A stretch of 64,000 nt of DNA, taken from NCBI RefSeq assembly GCF_036370855.1, contig NC_088102.1:66969601-67033600 (forward strand), in the 5' to 3' direction. This DNA is from Dromaius novaehollandiae. Taxonomy: Eukaryota > Chordata > Aves > Casuariiformes > Dromaiidae. A program made the translations under genes and the position numbers. Positions 36,650 through 48,900 of the stretch are shown here, in pieces. Position 1 is the stretch's first letter; every line of letters begins with the position of its first letter. The notes under the pieces are model-generated. The model was not told the origin of the DNA. It made no database searches and saw nothing but the letters and a program-made list of their open reading frames with translations.

Positions 36650-38275
36650 ATGACAATGCTGATAACCGTATCATCCTCCATTCAACCTGCTCCCCTTCGC
36701 CCCCAGCTTTCTCCCCCTCCCACCCTACCGAAGCCAGGGAAGGACAACCTGCGGCTCCAGAAACTCCTGAAGAAAGCAGCCAAGAAGAACGCCGTGCTAA
36801 CGTCAGAGCAGGCCAAGTCCTTTCGGTCCAGTCTCTCCCCCGTGAATGAGGGCAGCCCCAACCTGGAGCACGATGGCAGCGCTCCCCCGGCAGAGACCCC
36901 CAAAACAGCAACAGCCCCCTGCATCAGCCTTCCGGCCCGCTTCCCCATCCAGCCCGTCGCCCACCGCGTCCCCTCCCCTTTCCGGAAAAGCAAGCCTTTC
37001 GCCCTGACGGTCACCGAGCAGAGGCGCATCGCTGAACACCTCCGATTCACCGCCTCTCCAGCACGCGAGCCAGGCGCCTCCGAGACTCCGCAGCAGCCTG
37101 GAGGCACAGACACCCAGCTTCTCTCTCCACGAGGCTCCTCTATATTCATTTTCCCTCAGCTTTCTTCCACTGCAACCAGCGCAGAAAGGGCAACAGAGGT
37201 TACCTATATCACCAAAGCGCACACCTACTTCCACAGCGTCAAGGCACCGAAGGCCAAGACATCCACATCACACCAGACCCAAGCAACCTGCAGCGATGAG
37301 GACAAAAGGCCTTCTGCTCCAGCACCTGAAACGAGCCGCTCTGAATCCTCTCCAGCACAGCTATCTGCCCCGCTCAGTGACAGCAAGGCTTTGGCTTCCC
37401 CTCCCACCCTGGAGCCTCAACCCCCGTCTCCTGCAAAGGCAGGATCTCCTGGCCAAGCTCCCAGGCCTGCACCGCACGAAGAGTCTGTCAAAGCCCCTTA
37501 CCCCAAACCCAGCACCTCTGACGCCCACTCCGATAAGCCTGCAACCCTTGGAAGCGATACAGAAGTATCCGGATCAGAGCGAGCGTCCGAGTCACCCAAG
37601 CAGCGCAGCGAGACCCAAAGGCCATCGACACCCGGTACTCCTTGGAGGCAAGTACCCGCAGAGGCGGCAGCCCCGGCACAAGTCAGCGCCCCGGGGGCCA
37701 TCCCCACAGAAACGAAGGCAGAACACGCCATTCCCCCTCAGCCGACCCCCAGTCTACCAGACACCAGCCCACCCCTCAAAGCTGAGCCAACACTGCAGTC
37801 GGTGGAAGAAACAAAACCTCCTGGAGCCAGTGTCGGTGGCTGGTACCGCCTCAGGAAGCGCTTGGTAGTGCAGCCAGAGGCACCCAGCTTTCCGGAGCCG
37901 GAACCGGCCAAGCAGGGGCAGGAGGAAGCAAGCCACGGGAGAGACAGCTCCCCAGCAAGCACCAGTCAAGACAGCCAGCTGGTTAAACCAAGGGCCACGA
38001 GGATGTGGGATGCAATTTTATACCAGATGACAGTCAGGAAGAAGCAGCAAGCAGAAGAGAAAAGAGTGCAGAAGGAAGAAGGCTCCTCTTTCCCTCGCCG
38101 CTTACCCATTCTCCTACACAAGCCACGCTTTGATGCCCGGAAACTGAAGGAGCTGGCTGCCAAACCCATGACAAAGATCACCACCATGTTTGAGGTGGGC
38201 CGGTACAGACCTAAAGTGACCGAAGAGCACACCAAGAGCTTTAGCAGAATGGCATCAGGATGGTCGGTCAACTGA
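36650..38275 (+). CDS. PRR33: Proline-rich protein 33-like, main exon
   Basis: An open frame of 541 aa from ATG at 36650 (after the acceptor TTTTATTTCAG ending at 36646) to TGA at 38273-38275. If the ATG at 36581 is used without splicing, the product has 564 aa. Residues from about 20 to 430 are low-complexity Pro/Ser/Ala/Thr-rich sequence with one basic patch (LQKLLKKAAKKNA). The C-terminal 130 residues look ordered and conserved: GGWYRLRKRLVVQPEAPSFP, then RMWDAILYQMTVRKKQ, LPILLHKPRFDARKLKELAA and a final SRMASGWSVN. The name rests on the proline-rich composition, single large exon, C-terminal motif and position opposite and between LSP1 and TNNT3, where human PRR33 (C11orf89) lies. Molecular function is not established; a muscle role is only suggested by the location. 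Confidence 0.75.
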   Translation: MTMLITVSSSIQPAPLRPQLSPPPTLPKPGKDNLRLQKLLKKAAKKNAVLTSEQAKSFRSSLSPVNEGSPNLEHDGSAPPAETPKTATAPCISLPARFPIQPVAHRVPSPFRKSKPFALTVTEQRRIAEHLRFTASPAREPGASETPQQPGGTDTQLLSPRGSSIFIFPQLSSTATSAERATEVTYITKAHTYFHSVKAPKAKTSTSHQTQATCSDEDKRPSAPAPETSRSESSPAQLSAPLSDSKALASPPTLEPQPPSPAKAGSPGQAPRPAPHEESVKAPYPKPSTSDAHSDKPATLGSDTEVSGSERASESPKQRSETQRPSTPGTPWRQVPAEAAAPAQVSAPGAIPTETKAEHAIPPQPTPSLPDTSPPLKAEPTLQSVEETKPPGASVGGWYRLRKRLVVQPEAPSFPEPEPAKQGQEEASHGRDSSPASTSQDSQLVKPRATRMWDAILYQMTVRKKQQAEEKRVQKEEGSSFPRRLPILLHKPRFDARKLKELAAKPMTKITTMFEVGRYRPKVTEEHTKSFSRMASGWSVN

Positions 38276-38388
38276 AGGCAAGCCACTCCAGAGGCCCACA
38301 TCTCTGAAGGTTCCTACAGGACACCAAGCAAGAGAGCACCTATGACTAGGTTTCCTGCCAGACAGAGCCAAGTATAAGGAAAAAAATG

Positions 38389-38399
38389 AATAAAATAAA
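38389..38399 (+). terminator. PRR33 polyadenylation signals
   Basis: Two overlapping AATAAA hexamers (AATAAAATAAA), about 115 nt after the PRR33 stop codon. Cleavage would be expected around 38410-38425, giving a very short 3' UTR. Confidence 0.7.
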
Positions 38400-38429
38400 A
38401 CCCCTCTGAGCCAGCAGCCTTGCACTGAG

Positions 38430-41400
38430 GGTTTAAGGGTTACTCTGTATGTATATGAACTTAAATGCATAACATACCACATCCACAGGTCAGGAGCCAG
38501 GAAAGATAGACAAACATATACATTTTGTTTTAAAAGAGCCCACTACAAACACTGTATGCAGGGATAGGGGGGAGAAAGGAGAGGCACACAGCAAAGAGGA
38601 CAAACTGCCTGTAGAAAAAAAAAACGGTTTAGAGGAAGGTGATGGAAAGTGAATTTATTTTGTGTTTATGTAAGAACAGTAGAAGTCCTAGAAACAAAAG
38701 GAGCTACAGATGAGAGAGCATGAAGGAATCTGCATTGCTTCCATATCTCCTCCCCATCTAGAGAGGATCAGACTGAACTCTCAAAAAGCTTACACATCAT
38801 CCCCTTAACTTCTCTGCTCAAAGCAGAAGCAGAGGGCACCCTGCACCCGCTTGCTTAGAGCAAGATGGAAATGTGTCCATTCGTATAAGAAATGGGTAAG
38901 GGACAACACAGGATCTAATCCTTCCAGCTCTCACATAATGGTTCCCCCATCTAGAAAACTGGGCATCACCATTTAAAGTCATTCTACATCAGTCTGCTAA
39001 ATTTTAGCACATAGAAGACCTGCCAAGCTCAGGACAGGACACTTTCCTTGGTGCATGCCTTGGCCATTCCTATTTCAAAATACTTGGTACCCTCGCTAGC
39101 AGTCTTATTTTGTGGTGGGCCGTTCTGTTTTCAGTACTCACCCTTGGCACTCCGTAGCCCCCAGGCTTCAGAAGCAAAAAACACTGGCGATCAGCTATTT
39201 CTGATCCTTGAGGGAATTTGTCACGTGGTGGAATGTTTCTGTATAGCTAATATAGGATCGGCATGTTTAGCCTCAACAGGAAACCTGATACACAGCTCTT
39301 TACATTCTCTTCCTGTGCGGAGGATATGGAGCTGACTGGAATTTCCCCAAGCCAGACTGGAAGAAGGGGTGCAGGCAGAAGGCCACTTTTGCCTTTTTGA
39401 AGTCTTCCAATTTTGTAATGGTGCTATAAAGAGCAACTCGGTCACAGCCAAACCTGCATTGGAGTTTTCCCTTTAGTGGTAGTCTCCTTTCTTTCTGTTT
39501 TGTACCCACTTCCCTATTCCAGGGAGGAAATTAAGAGGTAAAGCAAGCCCAAGTATCTAAAGTTTGGATTTCTCCTCCCCTCTTCTCCTCCAATCTCCAG
39601 TTTTCCAAAGAAGAGCTGAGAATAGTTGTAGGATGGAATAGAGACACTTAAAACAACCCAAAATCAGGTCTAGCCACATCAGCAGAGAGAAAATCCCACA
39701 GGATACAACAGGGAAGGGCAATACCGCAGGGAAGGCAGTATGTTTAAGCAGTCCCCCCCCTCCTTCCAGTTTTCTAATCCTTTGCTTCATAGTAGCCTTT
39801 TCAGAGGGAGCAAACCCAAGTCTGATACTCCTTAGATTTCTGAGGAAAATGGACAGCATTTGACTCTGCCAGGGCCTTTGAACTAGCATCGAAGTGGTGC
39901 TCAGCAGAGAGCAGTATTTGGTAGGCTGGAAACAGATCAGCAATCAGGAGCGACTGCCAGATCAGCCTTTGCAGGACAAGCTGACATGCTGCAAGACAGG
40001 GCAAGAGGGAAAGACCTACACAGCAACCAGAAGAGTACAGCTTAGATAATGCAAAATGCCTAACGTTAATGCAGATAAAGACTACCTTACCACAGTGATT
40101 AACTGGCACCTTACCGTAGAAGAGTTTGCTCCTTTCCCTGCAAGGAAGGGCTACACCAGCATAAAACAACTTCAAAGGTAATTGCATCCACCCTACGGGA
40201 ATTTTGGCAGTGGCCCCCCTCGCAGGATAGGGCTGGCTCGGAGGCAATCTCCTTTAGTTTTCCATCCAAAGGTCTAAAAATGCCATCCCCATTTTAACCT
40301 CTGTTGGTTGCAGCTTGAAGTCATCTGCTATTTGTGACCATCTTCAGGGGTGGCCAAGAGTTCACTCCTCAATGAGACTTGCTTGGCTGGCAACCCTTTT
40401 ACCTCCTAGCATGCGGTAACCTCTCCTATCATGCTTGGAGAGAAAAACCACACCAGAAACACGTCCTTAACACAGAAATGCAGTGGCTGCCCAGTGAGAG
40501 CAGCCACGCTGGAGCACAGAGGGATGGACACATACACAAGAGTCAGCCCTCGCAAGGCCCATGCTGCTATCATCCAGCCAAGCAGCTGATACTGATTACA
40601 GCTGAGCACCAACCTGGACAGAGAGGACAGTTTCCAAAGCAACTGTGTTTTAACCCATTTTGTCCCACAGCAACGGTGACCCAGAGCAAGCCACCAACTC
40701 GCACACTACAGGAGGGCAGATCTGACCACATGGTTTAGCCTTTGTGCCTCTGCCTGTCTCTCTCAGCACAGAAGCAGGTCCACAGAGACAGATCCAGGCA
40801 CAAGAACGGACGAGCAAACATGCCCAGAGGCAAGAGGACGTCTCTGCCAGGAGCTTTTTATTAGGAGCCTTTGCAGCATGTCGCAGCCTGCGCCGAGCAG
40901 GCAGAGCAAGAGAAGGGGAACACCACTGGGCACAGGTTTAGGTTGTTGTTCAGCGTGAGACAGCCTCAGGCCATCAGTGAGCCTAAACCGCCACTTAGAG
41001 AAAAACCTCTTGCTCCACAGCCTGCTCAGAGGGCACGCAGCTCGGAAAGGGGGAGAGGGAGGAAAAACTGCACCCGTCCTCGAGCAACTAGAAAGCTAAG
41101 GAGGGTGGTGCCAAGTGAGTGAGAGCAGGGCGAACCAGGAGGGTTTTGCAGCAGAAGAGCAAGCACTAAGGGACCTGGCAACGGAGGGGAAAAAGGATGA
41201 ATACAGTTAACAGGGTGGTAGGGAGATAGAGAGAAAGAGTCTGGGGAGCGGGGACCTCTTGGCATGTAAAACAGCCAACTAACAACCCAAGAACAGGAAC
41301 AAGCCCAAATCCTCAAGCTATTTCAGTCCTGTTTGCTATGTGCAGCCAGAGAAATCATTTCTTGTGAGCGAGCCCATAGGACATCAGGACTGTGCAGTGG

Positions 41401-41900
41401 CCATCTGGGGTACTGGGCAGATCCCTAGAGGATACCCTCTTGCAGCTACTAGCTTCTCAAGAAAGGCCAGAGCCAAGGGCCATTTCCTCTGAGCTGCTTG
41501 CAGAAACTCAGGTAGGACAAACAAAACCTGCTAAGACGCTTGCTACTAGAATCAAAGCTCAACAGGATCCCACTCCGTGCATCAAAACGGATTTCAGAAG
41601 GGAGTTGATCAAAGAGACTGCTTTGAAACTGGTTTCTGGAAGAAACAGCCAGGGAAGCAAGCTGAGGCGAGAGTCCTGCAGGCTCCTTCATTATATCTAG
41701 AAGTGTAATTATGGACAGACTTGGGTTCATACCACTGCCCATCTCAAAGCGGCCTTCAAGAGAGCTTCTTTCCTAAAGGAGTGCACAAAGAAGGGGGAAA
41801 AAATGCTGCACTTGGAAGCCAGCTCCTTGGAAAAAACAGTCCCAGAAGGATTCAGAAACAAAGAAGGTGCTTTGTAGCAGAGAGCTATTTATAAGCTTGG
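38430..41900. other. Intergenic gap between convergent PRR33 and LSP1 ends
   Basis: About 3.5 kb between the 3' ends of two convergent genes. No exon or clear transposon is seen. The stretch at 38890-38990 weakly resembles a MIR 3' part but is not called. At 40.7-41.1 kb an open plus-strand stretch is rich in Arg/Gln/Ala but has no gene-like context. Confidence 0.5.
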
Positions 41901-42726
41901 CTTTGAAATAAAGTTTTTATTATTGTAGAAAAAGAAAAAAAGGAGAAAGAAAAAGCTTGTTTCCCTCCCCACCCAACATCCTGTCCTCTCGCAGTGCCAG
42001 ATGCTGCCCAGTTGGATCCAACCAGTTATCACATCCCTCTATGCCAGTTCCTTCTTTCCACCACAACCCTCCCTCATCCAGTCAGCATAACACCAGGACA
42101 TTCATTAACACAAGCACAATACATGCATGCAATCCAAAGACTATTTCAAGAGGGCCCAAAGACAGCATCCCAGCCTTGCCTCCCCTCCTAGCTATGCATC
42201 AGCACGCAGTCCTTTCTGCTCTGTTAGTCCAGCCAATACAGCAGATGTTCATTCTCCCCCCCTTCTACAACCCTACTGCAGAGCAGTTCCAAGAGGTCAC
42301 TAAAATCATTACAAGTTTTTTCCCCTAATTAATTCACTAAATCATTGAATTAGATCCTGGAAACATTCACATCTCAGGGCTCCATCAGCCCCTATGCTCA
42401 GCAGAAGTGACCTACTTCTCTTTGCAACACAAGAGATCACAAGAATACACATTAGAGACTGTTCCTTTGAACAAGCAAAGGAAAACCCATCTTCATTCAC
42501 ACAGCATTAGCAGAGGGACTTGTTTTGCAGATTAAACTAGCGCAGGTACCCAGCTTCCTAGCAGCATCAGAGAGTGGACCCTCTGCGCCCCCACTTCCTT
42601 CCAGCTCAGGAAGTCAGATACCTGCCTGGAAAGAAGGCTCCAGCTGTTCTCATATGGCACCTTGCAACTCATCCAAGCTCAGCTGGCAGAAACAACCCAG
42701 CCATCTCGCCAGAACACTACCAGGAG

Positions 42727-42732
42727 TTTATT
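42727..42732 (-). terminator. LSP1 proximal polyadenylation signal
   Basis: AATAAA on the minus strand, about 54 nt after the LSP1 stop codon, followed by a GT-rich stretch (GTAGTGTTCTGG, GGGTTGTTTC). A distal AATAAA at 41922-41917 would give a 3' UTR of about 870 nt. Confidence 0.55.
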
Positions 42733-42785
42733 ACGCAGCACAAGGTCATAACTAACCTACCTGGTTAATGGGTCCTCCAGGCACG

Positions 42786-42872
42786 TTATTGCTCTGTCGC
42801 ATCATCTATCAGCACTTTCTTGTACTGGCCGTGGCCTGTTGCAACAAATTTATACTTTTTCCCAGGAGTGGA
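42786..42872 (-). CDS. LSP1: LSP1 exon 10, C-terminus and stop
   Basis: Acceptor CCTGTTTAG, then STPGKKYKFVATGHGQYKKV LIDDATEQ and TAA (42788-42786). The YKFVATGHG motif is the family's most conserved C-terminal block. The last eight residues differ from human EGGPAP. Genuine end of the protein. Confidence 0.94.
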   Translation of the reverse strand, partial: STPGKKYKFVATGHGQYKKVLIDDATEQ

Positions 42873-45800
42873 CTAAACAGGACAGAAAGGAACAGCCAAA
42901 GTCAGCATTTTTTCCTCCTCGAATAGGCAGTCAAGATCAAATACCCAAAGCTAGGGGAGCACGTGAGAATCTCTAACTTCATGTTATCTAGGACAGTTAT
43001 TAGTTAGGACAGTCACTTAGAATCCCAGAGGGCTTTGGGACAGCCGCTGCCTACCCCTTCCATGAACTCCTTGCACAGACAGAAAGACAGACCATCCGTT
43101 TCCAGAAACACAAGGCAATACAGGTGTAGGATGCATAATAGGGAAGGGAAGGTGCAGTGCGGGGTGTTGCGGGGAGGACTCATTGAAGAGCCCTCCGAGC
43201 TGGGGTTCTGGCAAGGTTGCTTTCACCCACAGCAAGTACCAGTTTTCTTTTCTGTGTACTGGCAGCAGTACTATGAAGGACCGTCTGCAGATAACATACT
43301 TTGATCTCTCGCTCAGCCTAGACAATTAGGGCAGCAGCTGCTTCCTGCATTTTAATGTGCATTTCCACAAACATCTCACTGGGCACAAAACCCCAAATCC
43401 ATCTGCAAACGCCGATACTGTCTTAGGTTGCGTTCCACTTAATTTTGGATGTTTCTTTGTAATCTCAAGATTAAGAAGCATAACAAAAGCAGAGTCCCTC
43501 ATACTTGCAGTTCAATTTTAGCCTGGAAAACCAGGGCTCCCAACCCATTACTTGGGAACAATGCACTATTCAAGAGGTCGTTCAGTATTATCAGTTATAA
43601 CATGACTTTTGCAACTATTTTTATTTAGACTGAAGCTATAGCAGTTAACCATTGGGAAGAGCTCTCTTATGGTCTAGACATGCAAATACTTTGGTGGATA
43701 CAGGCAACCTCCATCCATACAGACCTTTTCTTCTTCACAAAAGAGGAAGTACTTCAGTTCTTGCACAGATACTAACTTACCTTGATACTGGTCTCAGGTT
43801 TGGGATTGCCCTTCTGTTCCCAAAGGCTTCTTTTACTCACGATGTCTCCAGCCACGATATCCTGAGAAGAGGTTGTTCTCATTACCTTTCTCTGGCAATG
43901 TTGCCGAACATGCTTTTGCTCACACCCCTTTCAAACCCACACATCTGACCTCTTAATACAGAACGTCACATTGTCTGACCTATGACAGCTGCAGCTAAAA
44001 CCCAAGACTGTGAAAACTTCTTCCTATTCCCAATATATCTTAGATTTTCCCCTCTCTCACTCTCTTCCACAGGAGACTGGATCAGAGATCCAAGATGTTT
44101 ATTTTCTTAAATTTATTAAGACATTAACATCAAGACACTTATGTGGAAGGAATTTTGCTCACATAAACATAGATTTGCAAGTCACGTGTTACAGAATCAC
44201 CCTTGCTCTCAGGGGCCAGAAAAATGAAATTACTAAGAAACTGATACACGATATTCTTTACATTTTTCAAGTTTACAAGATTTATCATTTTGATGCCAGA
44301 CCCAACTTAGCACTCAGCAACTGGAGTTCAGTCAAGTCCCCGCAATAAGAGTCACACCATTTTCCCATTCATTCCCATTTCAAGACAGAGGCTCAGCCAG
44401 CTTCAGAGGTTTTCCTAGCTGTACCACTGAGGAACGATTCAGGACTCTAGCAGAGATGAACGTTAAGCTCCAAGGTACAAGGCGTTAGATGCTGATGAAA
44501 GGGTCCAAGTCCCTAATATCAAGGCTTTTAGAGCCCTGGCTCCACGCTGCCTGCGGCTGGTTAGCACAACAACAAGCCACGTGAACAGGCTAACGTTACA
44601 CTCACACAGGGCAAGCGTAATGCACATTACATGCAGCGGCCAACCCCTTTTCTCCTGCACGGACAGGGTAGGTCAGGCAAGTGCCTTACCTTACAGGCCG
44701 GTGACTTCACAGAGGACTGAGCTGCAACCTCTCCAGTCTCCCAGAGGCTTTTTGTGCTGGCTACCACCATGCTTGTGGTGGGAAGGTCAAGGGACGGTTG
44801 TCGGACGGGTTTTGGAGCCTTTGTGGATGTCTGGAAAATGGAGAATGAACACCATCAGGGAACGTCTCAGCTCCAAGCATGTATTTTCTCTGTAATGGGA
44901 AGTCCTCAGGGACGAGGGGGTGTGAAAGGAGACTTGAAGGGCCCTGCCTGATGTTGTCACCCACTAGTCAGGAAACATGAGGAAACAAGGATGTGGAAGA
45001 AACCTACTGGAAAAACCTCTGAAGAAATCTACTTTACCCCCTGGAAGCTTCTAGAGACAGGAGACAGGGCTGCTGCGATCCAGGGAGAGGCACCTTGGTT
45101 GTCACCTCGCCGATGGTGGGACCAAGCGGCGAGCCAGGAGAACAACGCCCTGCGAAGGGGGCTCCTTGGAGGGCGAGGACAGAGCTGGGCCGGCGCAGCA
45201 CAGCCACTCACCTCAATGGCCTGCGTGTATTGCTCCAGTCTATCATCTATCTTCGACACAGGAAGGGGAGGCTGGGTCTTCTTTATGCTGTTACTGGGGA
45301 GAAAAGCAGAGGAATAAGACAACCCCCTTGTGGGAAGGACCCCAGTGCCTCAGGCAGGGTTTTGAAGGCCACAGGCAGCCTGTCATCACTGCCCACCCTC
45401 TCAGCAGAGCCCTCGGGCATCCTCCATTTGAAACAAGGCGTCTGCTTTACCCCAACTCCCCAACAGCCCTAGAGGTACCTTTTCTTTATCGAGCGGTTCA
45501 GAGATTCGGTTCGGTCCGTGATCTAGAAGTGGGAGAAAGAAGACAAGGATGTTACTTCTTCATGGACCTTGGATGGATGTGTATCACCTTGGCTGGCCAT
45601 AGTCCAGTCACCTTCCTTTTCTGTTCCCTCACCCACATTTTGGGCAGAGATGCCTTGCTCAATCCTGTATTCCCACCCAGGCCACAGGCAGTGAGCATCC
45701 CTTTTACTTTGTTTCTGGGAGTGGGTGAGAAGAAATCCTCTCAAAAATTCCAGTGCACAGAAGCAGCCCAACCAAATTCAGGGGCAAACCAACATGCAAT

Positions 45801-45940
45801 TTTGGCTGACAGCTCAAGCAGCAACTAGGGCCACTTTCTCTATTCCTGCCATTCAAGGACCAGGTATCTTCTCTCAGACACTTGGTTGCCTTGCCATACC
45901 CAAGGGGGACAAGGTGGCAGGTGAGGAAAGGCAGGGAAGG

Positions 45941-45971
<31 letters not shown>

Positions 45972-48900
45972 AGAGGCACCGCCAGCCAAGGCTGCAGAGG
46001 AGCCAAGCATGAGAACAGTACAGGCATGAGGTACAGCAGCTTATCCACACCAGACAGGCCAGTTTAGCACTTGGAGCCTCCTGCAAGGCAACTCTTCAAG
46101 TCAAGCTGTCAGGAAAGAGTTTTGCACAAGATGCTCCTGTGTCCTGCGCAAGACTTGTTTGACAGGAAGGCAAGCAAACACTCTGCAACCACTGAAAAAG
46201 GCCAAAATGTTGCTAAACCTCACACCTCTCTCATGCCCCAGAAAAGGGGAACACAGAGACACAATCACTTTCAAATCAAAGGGCAGCACATTTTTTTGCA
46301 GCACATCCTACAGAGCCAAGGATCAGCAACCATGTAAAAAGGAGCCACCCCCCTGTATATCGCTGCCTGTGCTATGGGAAACGTTACCTACCTGTCAGCA
46401 GATAAAAGGCAGTGCTAAACACTCATTTTAAGGAGCTTGCAGGGAGCCAGTGCTAAGTTTCAGCTGACCAGAAGACAAGGCAGCGTCACGGAGAGGAGCG
46501 GTACAGAAGGCACAGAAGAGCACACGGCCCATGAGGGAGAGCACAGCTCTGCTGGACCAGCACCTGGCAGGCTGCCTGCCGGCGGCTTGCTCCTTCATGG
46601 GAGGAACCGACGCTTGCCTCCAAGCCATGACTTCGGAGACTGGGTTCTCTCCCTGCACTTGCCCATCCCTCTGGGCCGTTGACAGGCAGGGTGGCACCTT
46701 GCTGTGGTACCACGGCACCTGAACAGGCACCTCAGGTAGATCCTTGCCCACGTCTCAGCTTCTCAGCCACAAGCAGATACGCTATCAATAGAAAAAGCTC
46801 TCGCCTTTTCGCTGGAAATCAGTATTCCTGCTTAGCGACCCAAGGCCAAAATGCCTTCTTGGTGGTCAATTTTTTAATTCTTAGTATTCATGTAAAACCC
46901 TACTAGCTGGAATGTAAGGACCCTCCTTTCTTTGGAAAGATCCCAAGCTCATATCTTTCCTGAACGGCTTTATATTCAGCTTTGTGTATTCATGAGCTCT
47001 GACATCACCATTTTAAAAAAAGACTATATTTCTAACCCTTTCCCTGGGCTAATCCTAGCAACAGCAGTTAAGCTCAGATCAGAAAGATGTGCGTGTTTTG
47101 GGGCTGCAATGCTGAAACTTTCAGCACATAAAAGGCATTGGAAGAGCTTCCCACATTTCCCCGCCTGTCCCTCTCTGGGGATCTGCTTCGGCACTCCCAC
47201 CCCACTTCCAAGCACAGCATGTGGCCTGCATCCAAACCCTCTTTTACTCCCCTCATTTTATTTGATTTTTAAAGGCCTCTCCACAGAGAGCAGAAACCTA
47301 ATGGTTATAGATGATGAAACCTTCTTACTACTTATTTCCTGCTGCAAGAGGAAGCGCTCTCATAATTCTCCCTGTCCAGGAAATGCTGACTAAGAAACAA
47401 ATAGCGCAGATCTCAATGCAAGAAAGCAAGGATAACACCAATAGCAGGTTAACAGACTACCCAGACTCCTCACCACTTCCCCCAGAGCTAGTATCAACAA
47501 GCTTACAGCTTAGAGGGAAAGACAAAGCCATACAGTACGGAAACCACTTATCTGCATCTGTTCTATTTAAAAGCGCATGCACAGAACTAAGAATTTGTAC
47601 CAAACGCAACAGAAGTCACAAGATGCAGTTCAGGTGTTGTCAAAAATTGAAGTTTCACATGACCGTGTCAGTTCTGACAGATGTGGGTAGGAAAGGACAA
47701 GCTGTTTCAGAAACCAGGAATTCAAGTCTGTTTAAAAAAGATTCAAGTGATACTTTCTGACTTTATCCCAAGTTAGAGAAATTCCAATGCTTCACTTTTT
47801 TTGGAAGGGAAGCTTAATTTCCTCATCAGACAAGACACATGAACTTCATCAAATTCACAAGCTTAAGGTACATATATTTTTCTTACTATTACAATGTTCC
47901 CTAGAGTCTTCACTGAACTTGCGATCCATAGCAATTGGCAGTGCATACACAGACAGCTAGGGACAGCTGGGGCCTCAAACACTTTGCAGTTCAGGTAGAC
48001 GAAGTAGGAGGACAGGAGTTTCCACGTTACAGACAAGGCAGATGAGGCAGACAGATTAAGGGATTTGCCCCATTCTGTACCAGAAGTGGAAACAGAATTT
48101 GCACCCTACGTTACCACAGCATCATCTTCCCTCGTTGTTAGTTACGTGCTCTATTACGATATCTGTCATTGCCTGCAGACCGGCCCTGGGGACACAAACC
48201 TTGGTGGAGCACACCGCGGTGTGGTCGGAGCACAGCTCCTCCTCCTCCAGGCTGGCAGGGCTTGGAGCTTTCTGGCGTTTTTCTGGTGTTTCCTCCTCTT
48301 CATTTCTCCTTCTCTTCTTTTCCTGAGCGCAGAGAATGAACAAGCCAGGAAGTGAGCTGGTCAAAATTGTTATTACAACAAGAGTGATTTTTTTTGCCCT
48401 TTCCCAGGTTTACTCCCTTACACTAAATGAATACTCAAACACAAAAAATTTGAGTTTACGTCTTCCCATTTTGAAACATCCTGAAAGAACCTCATGTGTG
48501 AATTTTAAAAGTCAGACAAATTTGGCAGGTTTCGACATGGAAAAGAGTCCTCACATCAGTTACTAAAGGCTTCTTCCCACTACTGAGATAGAAAAACATA
48601 ATTTCTCATTTAGAAGCCATTGGGAGAGAAAGTAGCTGCCTTTAGGCTACGAAGGCTCACATACACAGTCCAAATGCAAAAGCATACAGTGGCTATAGCA
48701 AGTCAAAAACCCATTTACAACCAAAGATCTAAAGCTCAGCAACCCAGAATATCAGCACACAGCTCAAGTTCCAGCTTTGTCTCTCTCATTTACCAGGAAT
48801 TACACCTTGCTGAAAGAGCAGATAGAAAACCTCAGCTGGAAGCAAGGCAAGATGTGCAGATACATCAAGCCAAAGCACTTCAAAGGTGCAACAACCGTTG

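Noticed and set aside
38890..38990. Weak MIR-like 3' part (TTCCCCCATCTAGAAAACTGGG)
   Set aside because: Only one short match to the conserved SINE tail and no core, so not called.
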